Source: Daedaleopsis sinensis
Lineage: Eukaryota; Basidiomycota; Agaricomycetes; Polyporales; Polyporaceae
DNA length: 64,000 nucleotides
NCBI GenBank assembly: GCA_033807695.1
Contig: CM066311.1
Coordinates: 1,922,001 to 1,986,000 of the forward strand
Direction of reading: 5' to 3'
Shown: positions 1-12,200 of the stretch, one piece after another
Position numbering within the stretch: position 1 is the first letter of the stretch
How the letters are laid out: every line of letters starts with the position of its first letter
The notes under the pieces: generated by a model
The model's database searches: none
Told to the model about the DNA's origin: nothing
The model's input: the letters and a program-made list of their open reading frames with translations, nothing else
Program-made: the position numbers and the translations under genes

Positions 1-2646
1 GAACCCCAAATTTCGGACCAGATGTACCTTCAATCCTTCAAGCTTCAGGTTCGGTGCCTGCAGAATGGTACAAGCCGCATGTTGAAGGCTAGTCCGAGTC
101 GGAGGACCCTGTTCGAAGGCCGCGAAGGAGCAGGAAGACAAGCGACCTATACAGACGCTTCCAAAGCAGGCTAAAGTGACGCCTGGGTACTCGCGATTGG
201 AAGACGTGGACCCTGAACGCGTGTATGCGCATGAAACCAGCGGTCACCAGATAGTCAGCTCACCTGCAGCTTGTGGAAAACCCTGCTGTCGATTTAGCCT
301 TGGCGTTTCCAGCTAGTTCCAGTGGTATCCAGCTGGTATCCTGAACAAGTTTGATTGTCATTCGAGTGTTTTACGCGGTGGCAAAGGGCATATGCATCTA
401 GACAGACTCGAAGAACAAGACTACCAAGACCCCTTGAATGGAGGACAACCGTGAATTGCTACGCCAACGAGGACAATAGCGATTCGAATCCACGAAGTCG
501 AGCGAGGCGCGCAATGACAAACCTATTGTCTTCGGAAGCTTTATATAACACGCCTCAGACACGCCCCTCCCACACTGCTGCAGCGCAGTCACCCAGGTCA
601 CCCAGCATGCCCTCAACGCCCCCTCTCGCCCTCCCTCCTCCTTGTCTCGCAACTACCACCATCTCCCGTGTCGACTCCCGCCGTAGCCGCCAAGAACTTC
701 GTCCTCAAAGTCCAAAGTCCATCTGTACCGTGAGGACGCGCAAGCACTGGCACACCGCAATGCGAAATCGAAGCGACGGAACTTGAAGGAGATCCAGAGG
801 ACGGGAAATGAACGAGAATCGAGGGACGGGTCCACGGGAGAGCCCTCCTGCCTGAAAGGGAAAGGGGCCGCAGACGTCGGATGTCCTCACCTATTTCCAT
901 CCGCCCGCCACCGCGCTCATGGATACCCAGAGGGAGAAGTTCCGCTCCTATGGTGGCCTCCTTTCCCTCAGCGACTCCTTGGGACCGATGGTTGTCGCGA
1001 TCGCCGTTATCCACGTCGGCCGCGTCAACTGTGCACCCCGGAGGCTGGCTGGGGATTACATGACTCGACGGCCCACCGCGGTTCTCGCGTATATCAGGGC
1101 AAGGATGTACGCGATTTCCGTGGGTTGGTGGCTGTTTTGAGCTTGCGGACATCGAGACGGAGCACGGTGGGGTGTCTCTGGACCTCTAGCGTGTTCCGAA
1201 CGTTGCTCGCGGACGTCTGGCGTACGGAGAGGTTGAGATCGAGAAGGAGCTCGGAATTGGAACGAAGGTCAGTGTTGCCTAGACTACGGAGGTGCTCGTT
1301 GTGGTGCTGACGAAGCTCTACATGTTAGAAGCTATCAGAGAACCTATGAATAAACAGACAGCAAGAAACATACCAATTGTGTGCAGTCGTGCGGGAAAGA
1401 CGTCGGCCAAATGGAGTACACTTGAACCTCGTGGTGCCAAAACCCGCAAACTGAATATTCAAGCTTCAAGCCGCACCTGAAGGTTTTTCGTCTGCGAGGC
1501 GCCTAGGGAACAAGCAAAGATTACGCTGGAAATGTCCCATAATAGTTCACAGCTTCCGCAATACACAACAGGATGCAAACGTCCTGCGAGATCTACTGGG
1601 TTCTGTCAACTTCGAGAGGATGGATCAAGAGACAGAAATGTGGCCACAATTTAAAAGATACTCATAATTATGGGAGGTCGAGATCATCGTGTATGGGACA
1701 GCGATGGCCGCTTTTCCACCGAACGACAGCATGCACACACATCGATAGGGACGAGGAGTATGAATGGCAATTGAAGCGCGAGATGTGGCATGCCGGGAGT
1801 TGGTTGACTTGCCGTAAGGGGAGGAGATTACTCCTTATCATGATGATGTTACTCGTAACTCGACTCGCAGGAAGAATGGAAACTTGTGGTTGTGCAAGAA
1901 TACACGAAAAGGAAGGCTCACCGGTGTTATCAAACCCTCGCAAGACACCGGACCTGTCTCCCTTCCTCGATAGCATGGATGCTCCGAGTAGTGCCGTTAA
2001 CGACACGTAAGGGTTGGGAGGCGACGTGCGCAGTATTGCAGTGGGAAGAGATGTTGAAGGACGTGCACACTAAGCTAGCGAGAACGATGTATTGTGCTCA
2101 CCAGCGTGATCCCATAATACTGCGGAGATGTGGGAGCTCTTGCCAATAGTACCCACGACTTCCGGACGTTGTGTTGCCAGTGGGTGGGCGGCGTATGTTC
2201 TGCTCGAGGCGAGGGCCAACCGAATGGACGAGACTAAGACTGATCAAGAGGCTGAGCGAAAAGGCGGGAGGATGCTGGAGCATGGCGGGAGGTTCGGGAA
2301 CGGCCCTGGTGGCTTGTGACGCCACCGCCCCTGATAAGGTGTCAGATCGTACCGGATACTGTTTTTATGCTGTTTCATGACGCCTCGCAACCGTTTTCTG
2401 ACCACGACGAGCCCGCCGACCCGCCCGCCCGCTCCTCCCCTGTTCTCCCACCACGCACGACTCGGACAGCGACAAGCAAAACGTGACGAAGGCGAGCCGT
2501 CATCGTATTTGAGGGCGTCGGAGCTACGGCATACGGCGAGAACTCCCCGTGTGAAATCATCTCCACCCGACCCGCGCGACTCGAACCTATCAGACCTCTC
2601 GAGAACAGACAGTTGGCGTCCTTGTCTTCCAACGACCACCAAGACG
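1..2646. other. No supportable gene
   Basis: I find no open frame with protein-like composition and convincing splice sites. Short coding-like tracts exist on the plus strand (about 919-1137 and 1130-1300), each soon hit by stops, so they may be decayed gene remains. A pyrimidine-rich stretch lies around 590-660. The sequence just before 2647 is the presumed promoter and leader of the next gene. Confidence 0.5.
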
Positions 2647-4867
2647 ATGCCCACAGCCTCCCGCGTCCTCCCCGTCCTCGCGGCGGTCCCTTACCTCTCC
2701 CTCGCCGCCGCCTACTCCTTCAACTTCGCGAGCACGCCGCGCCAGTGCGAAGATCTCAAGGTTGACATCACTGGCTCAGGCCAGCCGCCATACAGTATCC
2801 TCCTCATCCCCAACGGTCCCTCTCCTCTGCCTAATGCCATCGAGGCGCGGACGATCACGAATGTGCCCTTCAACGGGACTACTGGCTCGGTCACGTTCCA
2901 GATGAGGTTCCCTGAGAACTCTCAATTCGTTGCAGTGGTGAGTCCTCCGCTCTTGGTTGATGCTCGCACGAGTCGCCCTCTTGTGGAGGCGCATGAGCGG
3001 GGTGCTGGGGTATATGTGGCCACGACACGGTGACGACGCAGGAACGTCAAACAGGCATGCGACCGGAGTCTGCGCGGAGGCGAGCAAGAAGGTGCGAACG
3101 CAGACCAGCTATCCCGTACACCGCTCCACACTCAGCGGCGCCAAGCCTTGTGGAAGGCGAGGCAGTCGGCCTGCTGAACGCACTATGCTCGGCCTCGTGT
3201 CCGACCATCCCTTCGTGTTCACGGGCACGACGGGGATGGTCAAAGCGCTATCTCCGAGGCGTCAAGCGGCGAGTTGGGTCGCGTCGCGGCGACTGACCCG
3301 TACACACACGATGTGACGACCAACAGGCTCTCCCACCCATGTAGTTGCGTGGTCAATGCGCGATGGTGTGGTCCAGACGCGCGCGACGCAGCCTCGCATT
3401 CGACGGACAGCCTGCTTGATCGTCAAGCAGTTCATGAATGCTAAATATATGCATCTAACGTATCGTGGCGCCTCGAAAACGCAGTACGTTATACCGTATC
3501 GTTAGGCAGCACATTGACATCTATTCTGAGCAATGATACGGCTCGTATCCACCACTCGACGCTTCATCCCGGCCGAGCAATCTCGTATACACCCCCACTA
3601 CCTTTCACCTGCGAATGCATCTTCATTATCGTTACTCAATCTGGTACCTTCTCAGGTTAGCGATGCGTCAGGATTTGGCACCGGCGGTACTAGTACGGTA
3701 GTGACCGTGCTAGCCGGTCAAGATGGCTGTTTCGATCCCACCAAATCATCGCAAGCCGCGTGGTTCTTCCATACCGACCCAGATAAGGTCCTCACAACAT
3801 GCTCGCCATCACGCATTTGGTGGAACGATGGTGATCCTAAGGGGTATGCTGTTTCGAGTATATCGCAGAGTGGATGTTCGTATTGACCACGACGCGTAGA
3901 ACACCCAACTTCCAAGGTGTCATCCCCGGCGGACAGTCGTTCAGTATTCCTTTAGGCCAATTGACCACTAAAGCGGGTGAAGGCGTTGGATTCAACTGGA
4001 CGCCGTCAGTACGAACAGGGACGACGCTCCTCCTGGTTGCCGGAGACGACAACAAGCTAGGGGCTGCTGGTAGCAACACTTACAATGTGCAGCAAGGAGA
4101 TAGCTCGTCATGCCTTGACAACAGCTCGCCTTCGTCAACACCCGGCTCTCCCGCAGGGGGTAGCTATCCAACGAGTACCGACGGCTCAACCATAGGTGGT
4201 GGTAGTGGCAGGTGCGTCATTTGTGGACCTCCTCCTTCATCGTGCTGACCTTGCTATGTGCCGCAGCGGGAAAACCAACGTAGGCGCAATCGTCGGTGGC
4301 GTGATCGGCGGCGTAGTCGCAGCGATCGCGATCGCGCTCATCATCCTCTTCGCCGTCCGCCGCCAGCGCTACCACAAAACGCAGAAAGAGCGCCCGGTGG
4401 ACCTCCTGCAAGACGGCGACGGAGACGGTGCGCCCGGCGACGGCCGTCTGCCCGAGTACTACCAGCCCGAGCCGTTCGTCCTGCCCGACCCGACTCTCGC
4501 ATCAAGCACCCACGGGGGCTCCGCCCTCGGCCTCGGCGCGTCTTCCGCGGGCCCCGGCTCGCGCCGCCCCAGCGGGGACCACCGCAACTCCTTATTGTCC
4601 ACGAGCACGTCGGACCTCGGCGGCGGCGGCGGATATGGCCGCGCTGGGGGCTCGTCGCTCCCGTCGACGCACACGCGCAAGTCGGCCGCGCCGCCGTCGT
4701 TCCGCCCCGTGAACATCATCCAGCACGACGACGCGGGCCCGCCGGAGGAGCAGCAGCCCCCGCCGGAGGAGGAGCCGGAGACGATCGAGCTCCCGCCCGC
4801 GTACACGAACATCAGGCGCAATGAGCCGCCGTCCGCCTCGTCTTCGCAAGGAGCGGCACAGGCATGA
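2647..4867 (+). CDS. Secretory-start single-pass membrane protein with Ser/Gly-rich linker
   Basis: Predicted exons are 2647-2937, 3656-3843, 3900-4211 and 4267-4867, giving 463 residues in frame. The product starts with a hydrophobic signal peptide ending near AAAYSF. An ectodomain follows with small Cys- and Gly-rich motifs (VIPGGQSF is typical of this basidiomycete family), then a Ser/Gly/Thr linker, one membrane helix beginning GAIVGGVIGG, and a basic stop-transfer (RRQRYHK). The cytoplasmic tail is Pro/Glu-rich and ends in a LPPAYTNI-like motif. The layout resembles fungal cell-wall sensor-like proteins, but no function is established for the family. Function is therefore unknown; a surface or stress-sensing role is inference. 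The first intron is 718 bp, far longer than the other two (56 and 55 bp). Confidence 0.8.
2938..3655 (+). other. Unusually long intron (718 bp)
   Basis: The donor GTGAGT and acceptor TCTCAG join QFVAV to VSDASG in phase 0, a join that matches the usual protein order of the family. The other introns of the gene are about 55 bp. I saw no clear terminal repeats or open frame inside, so the cause of the expansion is not identified. Confidence 0.6.
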
Positions 4868-5942
4868 GTCCTCCCGTAGATGCATTGTCTAGGTGAGCTG
4901 CTCCGCGTCGTGGGTGTCGGGAGTTCGCTGACTGGCAGCGCGGTTATGGTGCAGATGCATTGCTCAGCTCGCCAAAGCCACCTCTTCCCTCACACTTTGA
5001 TTCGGAACGGACTTTTGGACATTAGCTGCCCGCCTGCTCCCCACGCCGTCATTGTCGACGCCAGAATGACTGATCCCCGTCCCCGTGAATGTCCTTCTCC
5101 CCACGCCCCGCCCACGTTTCCCTATGCCCCTACCTCCACGTCATCTCTGCTGCCCCCTTCCTCGTTCGCCCGCCCCGCTCGCTGCGTCCCTCTGCGTTTT
5201 CCGCGATCTCAAGATATCAACCCTTGGTGTACACAATCTCGCATTTACCCCCTGCACGCCGTCATATCGCTTATCGCTACACGATATCCCAGTCCCCCCT
5301 TCAGCGTCTTTATCCATCTCTGTGTAGAGCCCGTATCTGCTGACCCGATCTATCACTCACATGGACGTTCCTTCCTTCCTTCTCCTTCTCCTTCACGCGC
5401 TCGCCATGTCTCGCGCTCTCCCCGTACTTACCCCCACCCCCCCTTTTTTATCCTACTTTGCCCCCACCGCCGGCCGCAGACGGCCGCGTGCCCTTCTTTC
5501 GTTTTTCGTTTGCGTTCCTCTTTATTCCTTCTCTATTCTCCGAAGGGCACAGCCAGTCCGCAGTCCGCAGTCCGGGCGCCGGTCTTCCCCGCCTTGCGCT
5601 TTGCAAGTATCGTATGTATTTGCCTAATACCCGGAATGCCATCGTGAGCGTGCTTGGCGTGAGCGTACTTGCGTGTCCAGTGTAGATTCTGGAATATTGC
5701 GCTTCGGGGTGAGGATGAGGGTGATGTCGCGAACGGGGACTCGGAACGGTGGGCATTGAGCGATCGGTACTTGCCTCCTCGGCGAACCTGTCTGACTCTC
5801 TGGAGTCTGCGGCAAGTGCGGATAGACGGAAAGAAATCAGAATATCGACTAGCTGAGTCTGTGCGCTGTGCGCTCATGGAATAGTGATGTGATGGCCTTC
5901 ACTAAACCGACATATAGTGCGAGTCACTGGCGTACAGCAAGG
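4868..5942. other. Intergenic, pyrimidine-rich
   Basis: There are no convincing exons. 5080-5560 is strongly C/T-rich, with runs such as CCCCCACCCCCCC followed by T6, and a short triplication of CAGTCCG near 5550. This looks like 3' flank and low-complexity spacer. Confidence 0.5.
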
Positions 5943-6260
5943 TCAGCATTTAGTGTCCAAGTGAGAGCGACCAGCCAGAGGTACGGACACTTCAACCGCG
6001 ACATGAACGATCCCCCGCGCAGAGGCCGCGCGCAGACCGCTCTTGACGACCTCCTCCAGGTCAGGGCCCGTCGTGTTCGGCGGGTCGTCCGGATGACAGC
6101 GGAAGACGACCTCCACCGCTTGCAGCCCAGCATGCGCACCCATGCTCTGGTCGAGCTGCACCCAGTCCACCTCTGCATCGGCACCAGGAGCCAGAGGAAA
6201 TGGCGAGACGTACGACATCTGTCCGATAAGCTCTTCGTCGGAAAGTCTATCGACAGCGTA
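5943..6260 (-). pseudogene. C-terminal fragment of an unidentified protein
   Basis: The minus frame reads a protein-like stretch (for example VDWVQLDQSMGAHAGLQ and EVVFRCHPDDPP) up to a stop at 5943. The pattern of a WxxLD helix followed by an 'AVEVVF' strand resembles the last repeat of basidiomycete F-box/LRR-like proteins. No upstream exons could be joined, so I treat it as a gene remnant. Identity is uncertain. Confidence 0.3.
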
Positions 6261-6594
6261 ATATGCTCACTGGGCGCAGGCTGACTGCGGTTGAGCAGTT
6301 TGACCATTCCGTTGTGGTCGACTCTACGTCGCGAAGGAGCTCGAGTTCGATCCATGCCGAGATCAATACGAAGATGAGTACATAGTCAGGCGGGACGGCG
6401 AACCTACCGTTCGCACTCGAATGAAGTCGGGGGTGCCGGATCCTGCTACGGTTATCCCGCGCGTTCCACCTCAAGATCCAGACGGTCTGTCCGAGTCCGC
6501 ATGGCACCGGGGGATATTGCTCGACGCGGATGGCGTTGTGTATCATCACGATCCTAATCATGGGAAGGGCTGTTGGAGAGGATCGGGATATTGG

Positions 6595-6735
6595 ACATCT
6601 TGGTGCTGACCAAGCTCCTCCCTGGAAATTTCGAGCTGAAGATCTCGGGGGACCACTTCCCGGCGATGGTTATTAGGGCTGGAACCCGCTCAAACGATGT
6701 AACATACCCTATGGATGTTCAGGCTGTTCCGTAGT
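6595..6735 (+). pseudogene. Partial copy of the C-terminus of the 30.5-kb unknown gene
   Basis: The plus frame encodes LTKLLPGNFELKISGDHFP, nearly identical to the C-terminus of the minus-strand gene at 30542-31200. It is continuous with the inverted duplicate that carries the aldo/keto reductase. Only the last part of the gene is present, so this is a duplication edge rather than a working gene. Confidence 0.5.
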
Positions 6736-6945
6736 GCATCTGTGGAAGTCGTACAATCAGCACCGGCGTTCACTTGGCATATATGCCGTCAGCTCTCATC
6801 GAGGAGAGTTTCTGATTTAAGCTAGGATGTATCGATACGTAGTGCTTGCTTCGGATCGACAAACAGTTTCATTTGAATACGCAACGGTCTACTACTTACG
6901 CGCAGCGTTACATCCTCACCCGGCACGGTATTGCATCAGCTGAGC

Positions 6946-8501
6946 TCAGTTAGAAGGACGGATGGCCTGTGGAACAGGCCAATTGTCGCATTGAGCCACA
7001 ATCTTCCATCCAAATCCGTAATCGGTGCCATCGCCCTGCAAAGCACACTTAGTCCATCGAACCACTGCTCCCCGGATATCTGATCTGCTCACCGTGAATT
7101 CTGCGGGGAAGCCAACATCGAACGGGACGGCGCTCTCGATCTTCTGGAAGTGCTCCGGGGTCAAGATGATGTCGAGTGCGGCAATGTTGTCCATGAGGTG
7201 CTCGACTTTGCGCCCGCCGACGATCGGGAAGACGTAGGGCACCTTCTGCATGACATACGCGATGGCGACTGCCACTGTGTGTCAGCGATCTGTGGGCGAC
7301 GTGGCGGAGCGGTCCGGAGGGACATACCGGCTTGGATGCTCTTCGCCCCGACGTCCGCCGCGACCTCCTCAAGCACTTTGCACACCGCGCGTTCTTGCTC
7401 CGTGCGCTCCCAGCCGGCCGACAGGATCATGCGTCCTGTGCGGGCGGAGTGAGCGAGCGCTGACGACACGGACGTGCAGCAGTGCATCTGCCTGAGCACT
7501 CGGTGCTCTTTACTCACCCTTCTCCCCGGTCTCCCGCCGCTTGCGCTCCTCCTCGTCCGTCCGGATGCGCCCGCTCGCGAGGACGTTCCAGGGCGCGAGC
7601 GCCATGCCCTCCGCACGTGCCATGGGGATGATGTCGCGCTCGAAGTCGCGCTTCATGACGCTCCAGTGGCCCTGGTAGATGCAGAACGGCGTCTTGCACG
7701 CCATGCGCGCGTACTGGTTCGCGCGCGACACGACCCACGCCGGGGTGTCGGAGATCCCCTGTGTGTGTGCGTGTGAGCATGTGTACCCTGAAAAAGAGAA
7801 AGGAAGGGGACGGACCAGGTAGAGGACTTTGCCGGCCATGACCAACGCGTGCAGGCCGTTCATGACCTCCTCGACGCTCGACTGATAATCCCACTGTGCG
7901 GCAGCCATGAACACAGTGAGTCACACGGCGACGAACAGCGACAGGAGAAATGGCGAACCCAGTGGACATAGAGGATGTCAATGTAGTCCGTCTTCAGCTT
8001 CTTGAGGGACGCCTCGACGGAGACGTGGAGCGACTTCATGCTGTTTCCCGTGTACGACGTCTGCTGCTTCACGTCCTGCGCCCCACGCTTGAAGTTCGCC
8101 GTGTACTGCAACGCGGCCGTCGTCAGCCCGGGCTCCTCTCACACTCTCGGACGGCCCCCCCGATTGTGACACACCTTCGTCGCGATCACCATCTGGTCGC
8201 GCACGCCGCGCTCAGCCATCCACTCGCCGATGTACTCCTCCGAGCTCTCGTCCTGGTAGCTGTTCGCGGTGTCGACGAAGTTCCCGCCCGCTTCGTAGAA
8301 CGCGTCGAGGAGCGCGAAGCTCGACGCCTTGTCCATCGCGCCCATGCCGTACGCGGCCCACTTGTCGCCGATGCTCATGCCCCCGAGGCAGATCGGGGAG
8401 ACGTGCACGCCCGCGAGCTGCGAGAGGCGGCGGGGCCGGCCGAGCTTCGTCGGGGGCGGCGGGGCGAAGGCCCAGAGCTGTGGCTTCGCTGACTCGCTCA
8501 T
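6946..8501 (-). CDS. Aldo/keto reductase, aryl-alcohol dehydrogenase type (copy 1)
   Basis: This is an NADP(H)-dependent cytosolic aldo/keto reductase of the aryl-alcohol dehydrogenase group, which interconverts aromatic aldehydes and alcohols. Exons on the complement are 8175-8501, 8105-7959, 7893-7816, 7758-7518, 7435-7328, 7274-7093 and 7035-6946, giving 390 residues, the usual family length. The catalytic tetrad is visible as Asp77 and Tyr82 (VDTANSYQ), Lys109 (VIATK) and His157 (YVHW), with Trp following across the splice. The copy is free of frameshifts and stops. It differs from copy 2 at scattered residues, for example AEFT against SDMM near the last intron. The exact substrate is unknown; a role in metabolising lignin-derived aromatics is inference from the family. 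Confidence 0.92.
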
Positions 8502-8650
8502 TGCGGGGTGTGTGTTGTACGTGCAGGCTGCGGCGGTGTGCGTGGAGGAGAAGCTGGGTTTTGCTTCAACGCTTGCTGAATGTGGGCTGGGGGGATGTGG
8601 TTTATGTATGGAGACGAGCTCCGCACCAAGCGCTGAGCGCCGAGCGATGG

Positions 8651-9262
8651 ACTCTGCCTGCTTGCAGTGCTCGCCGAGAGAGCGCTGGACGTGTACGCGT
8701 CGTCCCGGCAGGAAAGCCCGAGAGCGGAAGATTATGCAAGGAGAACGAAGGTCAGTAATGCATGGCCGAGAAGGAGTGACGCACGACGTGTGCCTTCATC
8801 CGCCGGACCATCGGGCTCGTGAGGAGTAAGTATGCATGGGCCATGCGTTTTCACCATCGTCGATTGGCAAAACGATTGCAGGTGAAGCACCCTTGTTTAG
8901 TCGAGGGTGAACGACCGGCGAGAGTGGAGAGGTGATCATATACCGATCGGTACTTCGGGGTTAGCACAAGAAGTGCACGGTCTCGTGTGGTTCTCATGGA
9001 CTCAATTCTGCAGGATGGTAAGCGAGCGAGTTCGAAATACGAACACACCTCAAAATCGGCTTAGGTCCGGTCTTGGACCGCAATTGCCTAACGAAGGTCG
9101 GAAGCTGACAGTCAAGTGGTCGTCGTGGCCTACAAATTACATTTGAAAAGCATGATTGTACATTCCGATAGTCGGATAGAAGCAGCACACATGAAAGCAA
9201 AGACCCGGCGAGAAAGACACGTACACGGCAGCACCCAGCACCCAGCACCCTACAACTCAAAC
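8651..9262. other. Intergenic, nothing recognised
   Basis: This stretch lies between the 5' end of the minus-strand reductase and the 3' end of the minus-strand FYVE-RING gene. It should contain the reductase promoter. No RNA gene, repeat or exon was recognised. Confidence 0.5.
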
Positions 9263-12200
9263 TCAAGACTTGAAGATACGCAGCAGACGGCTCTCCGTGA
9301 CTATGCGCGTTCGGCAGAGCGGGCACTCGCGCGTACTATCCATGATGAGGTCTGCGCACGCCCTGCACATCGCCAGATGCCTGCAAGACAAACACAGTGG
9401 TCAGCACCGGGCATCAGAACGGCACGCCCGAAGGCGGACGTACCCGCAGTCGACAATCGCGATGTTCGCTTCTTCGTCTTGGCAGATCACACACAACCCC
9501 GTGCGTTCGAGACGGGACGCCATCGCCTGTGCCTTGGGAGACAGCGTGCTCGCCCGCGGTGGGGAGGCGGCAGCATTAGGCGGAGACGCCGCGAGCGGCG
9601 TCGCCTGCGCAGCGTCTGTCGACACCTGGGGGAGCGGGACGGGTTCCGAGGACGGCGCGTCGGTGCTTGGAGGAGCTCTTGCCTCCTCTCGCGCCCGCCG
9701 CATCTCCTCCTCCAGCTCGCGCTCCTCCTCCTCCTCCCGCGCCTTGCGCTCGCGCTCTGCGCGCTCGTCCTCGACAAGCGTCAGCACACGCGTGACGAGC
9801 TCGCTCTTCTCGACGACCAGTCTCGCCGTGACGTGGTTCTTGAAGAGGATCTCCTTCAGCGTCCCGATGGAGAGCGCCGCGATCTGCTCGTCCGACATCT
9901 GCAGGAGCTGCTCGATGCTAGGGACGATGGGGCGCGTCGGAGAGGTGGCGCGGGGCGTGGAGGGCGTGGACGTCGACGCTGAGCGCTGTCGGCCTGCTTG
10001 GGGCGGGACGTTCAGGTTGCTCGGACGGGGCGACGGGTTGTATCCCGGCGGATAACCTGGGGGCGGGGCGTACTGCGGGCGCCCTTGTGGATACGACTGC
10101 CGAGGTGGAGGTGGAGGATACTGCCACTGTTGGTATTGGGCCCCAGGATAACCATGTGGAGCATACTGTGCTCCGGGATAGCCATGTGGCGGGTGCTGTG
10201 CGCCGGACTGGCCGTGCGGGGCATATCGGCTTGGGCCAGATGTCGTGCGTTGTCGCGGTTGGTATTGTGTGTACTGAGGATGCGATTGACGTTGTCCCTG
10301 TTGCTGTCGTTGTGGAGGAGGCGCAGACGATCCCGAGCTACGGTCTCCAGACATTGCGTCCATGGCGCGCGAGAATATGCCGCGTGGGCGGTCGTTCGTT
10401 CGATTCGGAATCGAGTGGTCGCGGTAATAGTTCTCATTTGCAGGAAGCAGACATCCATCGGGCCCCTACAGGTACAGCAAGTCAGCTTCACGAAGGGTAG
10501 ATGGATGAACTGTAGAGAACTGTAGAGAAGTAATAGTCTCGCAGACATGACGATGGTGAGTATGGATAGCACGGGACGGGTATAGCCGGGTACGGGTTGG
10601 CCGGTGGGCGACCCGCCCAAACCCGTAGACCCGTCGGGAAACCCGCACGTTCTACTGAACGCCCTCGGCCTCCACATGTCAATCGTTTGTACAATTCCTT
10701 ATCTATACTCTCACTCAGACTTCCGGCTCCAGCACTCATGGCCACATGATGGTCTTATGGAAATGAAAACGGACGCAGAGCTTCAGTGCGCCCGCCGACC
10801 GACCTCATCGTCAGCTCGCACAGCGTCGTCGTTGCCCGAAACTCAGACCTCAAACGAAACGGTCTCGACAAGAAGCCCAGGTTGGACGTTGCAAGATGCT
10901 GGGGTAAAATTAACCTCGAGTAACGGCCTCAGCCACTGGCATGCTTGAAGCTTGATGTACACCGTAACGTTAGTCTCGTACCCATCCGTCGTTGGGTAGC
11001 CGCGGCGGTAGGCAACAACGACGGATGGACGCAGAGGTTAATTGCGCCCGCCGACCGACCTCATCGTCAGCTCGCACAGCATCGTCGTTGCCCGAACCTC
11101 AGACCGGTCCCGACAAGAAGTCCAGGTTGGACGTTGCAAGATACTGGGGTAAAAGTAACCTCGAGTAACGGCCCCAGCCACTGGCATGCTTGAAGCTTGA
11201 CTTACATCGTAACGTTAGTCTCGTACCCATCCGTCGTTGGTTAGCTGCGGCGGTGGGCAACAACGACGGATGGGCACGAGCCCACAGAACGTACTACGAC
11301 CGTGTGGTGCGGCGCAGACCCGCCGGGATACGGGTACGGGGAATGCTTCAAGTAGTCACGGGTATGTATACCCGTGCTTCTTCCTAGCGTCACGGTAATG
11401 AGGAAGGCGCATAGTGGCGTGACCGCATTCACGTACAAACGCATACGGGCACACTGCAGCAGGAATAAAGCCCGTAGAGCGAGTGAACTGTATGCGGTCA
11501 CGTTTAGACTCTAGTCATCTAACCATCCAGAGTGGATGGCATCGGCTTCGAGTCGTGCAATAGCGAGACTCAATAGTTCAGCAATTGAGCAGATATCAGG
11601 TTGCAAGTGAGACATCGCGGCCAAATATCCATACATGTCATAAGGCAGGAAAGTCGTCGACGCGAACGATCTCCCGGCTTGTGAATGGGTGGTTGGAAAA
11701 GTGACTGAGTCCTGTAACCGGAAAGTGTTATGGGAATCGCCGAACGGTATGCGTGTCCTTATGCACCATGTGGCAGCCTTTGGTCTGCGGCAGGATACAA
11801 ACATGATACGAAGACCGTCAAGCACAGCATGCATCCCCAGATTTCGGTGCGCAAGACATGCATCCCCCATCTTTCCTGTCACTGAATCAGACAAAGGGTC
11901 CTTTGTCCGTGAAAGGATGTCACAAACATTTCAAGTCGACTTGGCATCGTGTCAAAGGGCTTGATATCTGGGGATGCACGCAGTGAAGACACTTTCCGAC
12001 CACTAGGCCCGGTTACCACAGGCTGAGAAACCGTCCCAACATGACGAACTTCCGGTGCCTGGACATCTCTAAGAAATCGGCCGGATTGGGTCATGTTCCA
12101 ACCGATTTCCCAAAGACTCCCGACCCCTTGAAGTTGGCGATTGTAGTGTGACACCCAGGTCCGGTGGTGGGCTCGGACGAAGCGTATGGAGAGTTACTCA

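Larger units (their letters stand above)
6590..8650 (-). repeat. Inverted segmental duplication, copy 1
   Basis: The reverse complement matches 28445-30640: the whole aldo/keto reductase gene with all seven exons, about 150 bp of its upstream flank, and its 3' flank into the tail of a neighbouring gene. Exons have identical lengths in both copies. Copy 1 has only the tail of the neighbour, which suggests that the 28-30 kb copy is the source. Confidence 0.8.

Noticed and set aside
613..1152. 179-residue minus-strand ORF near the left end
   Set aside because: Composition is Gly/Arg/Pro/Ser-rich without motif. Overlapping frames on both strands are equally open, as expected from GC-rich non-coding DNA.
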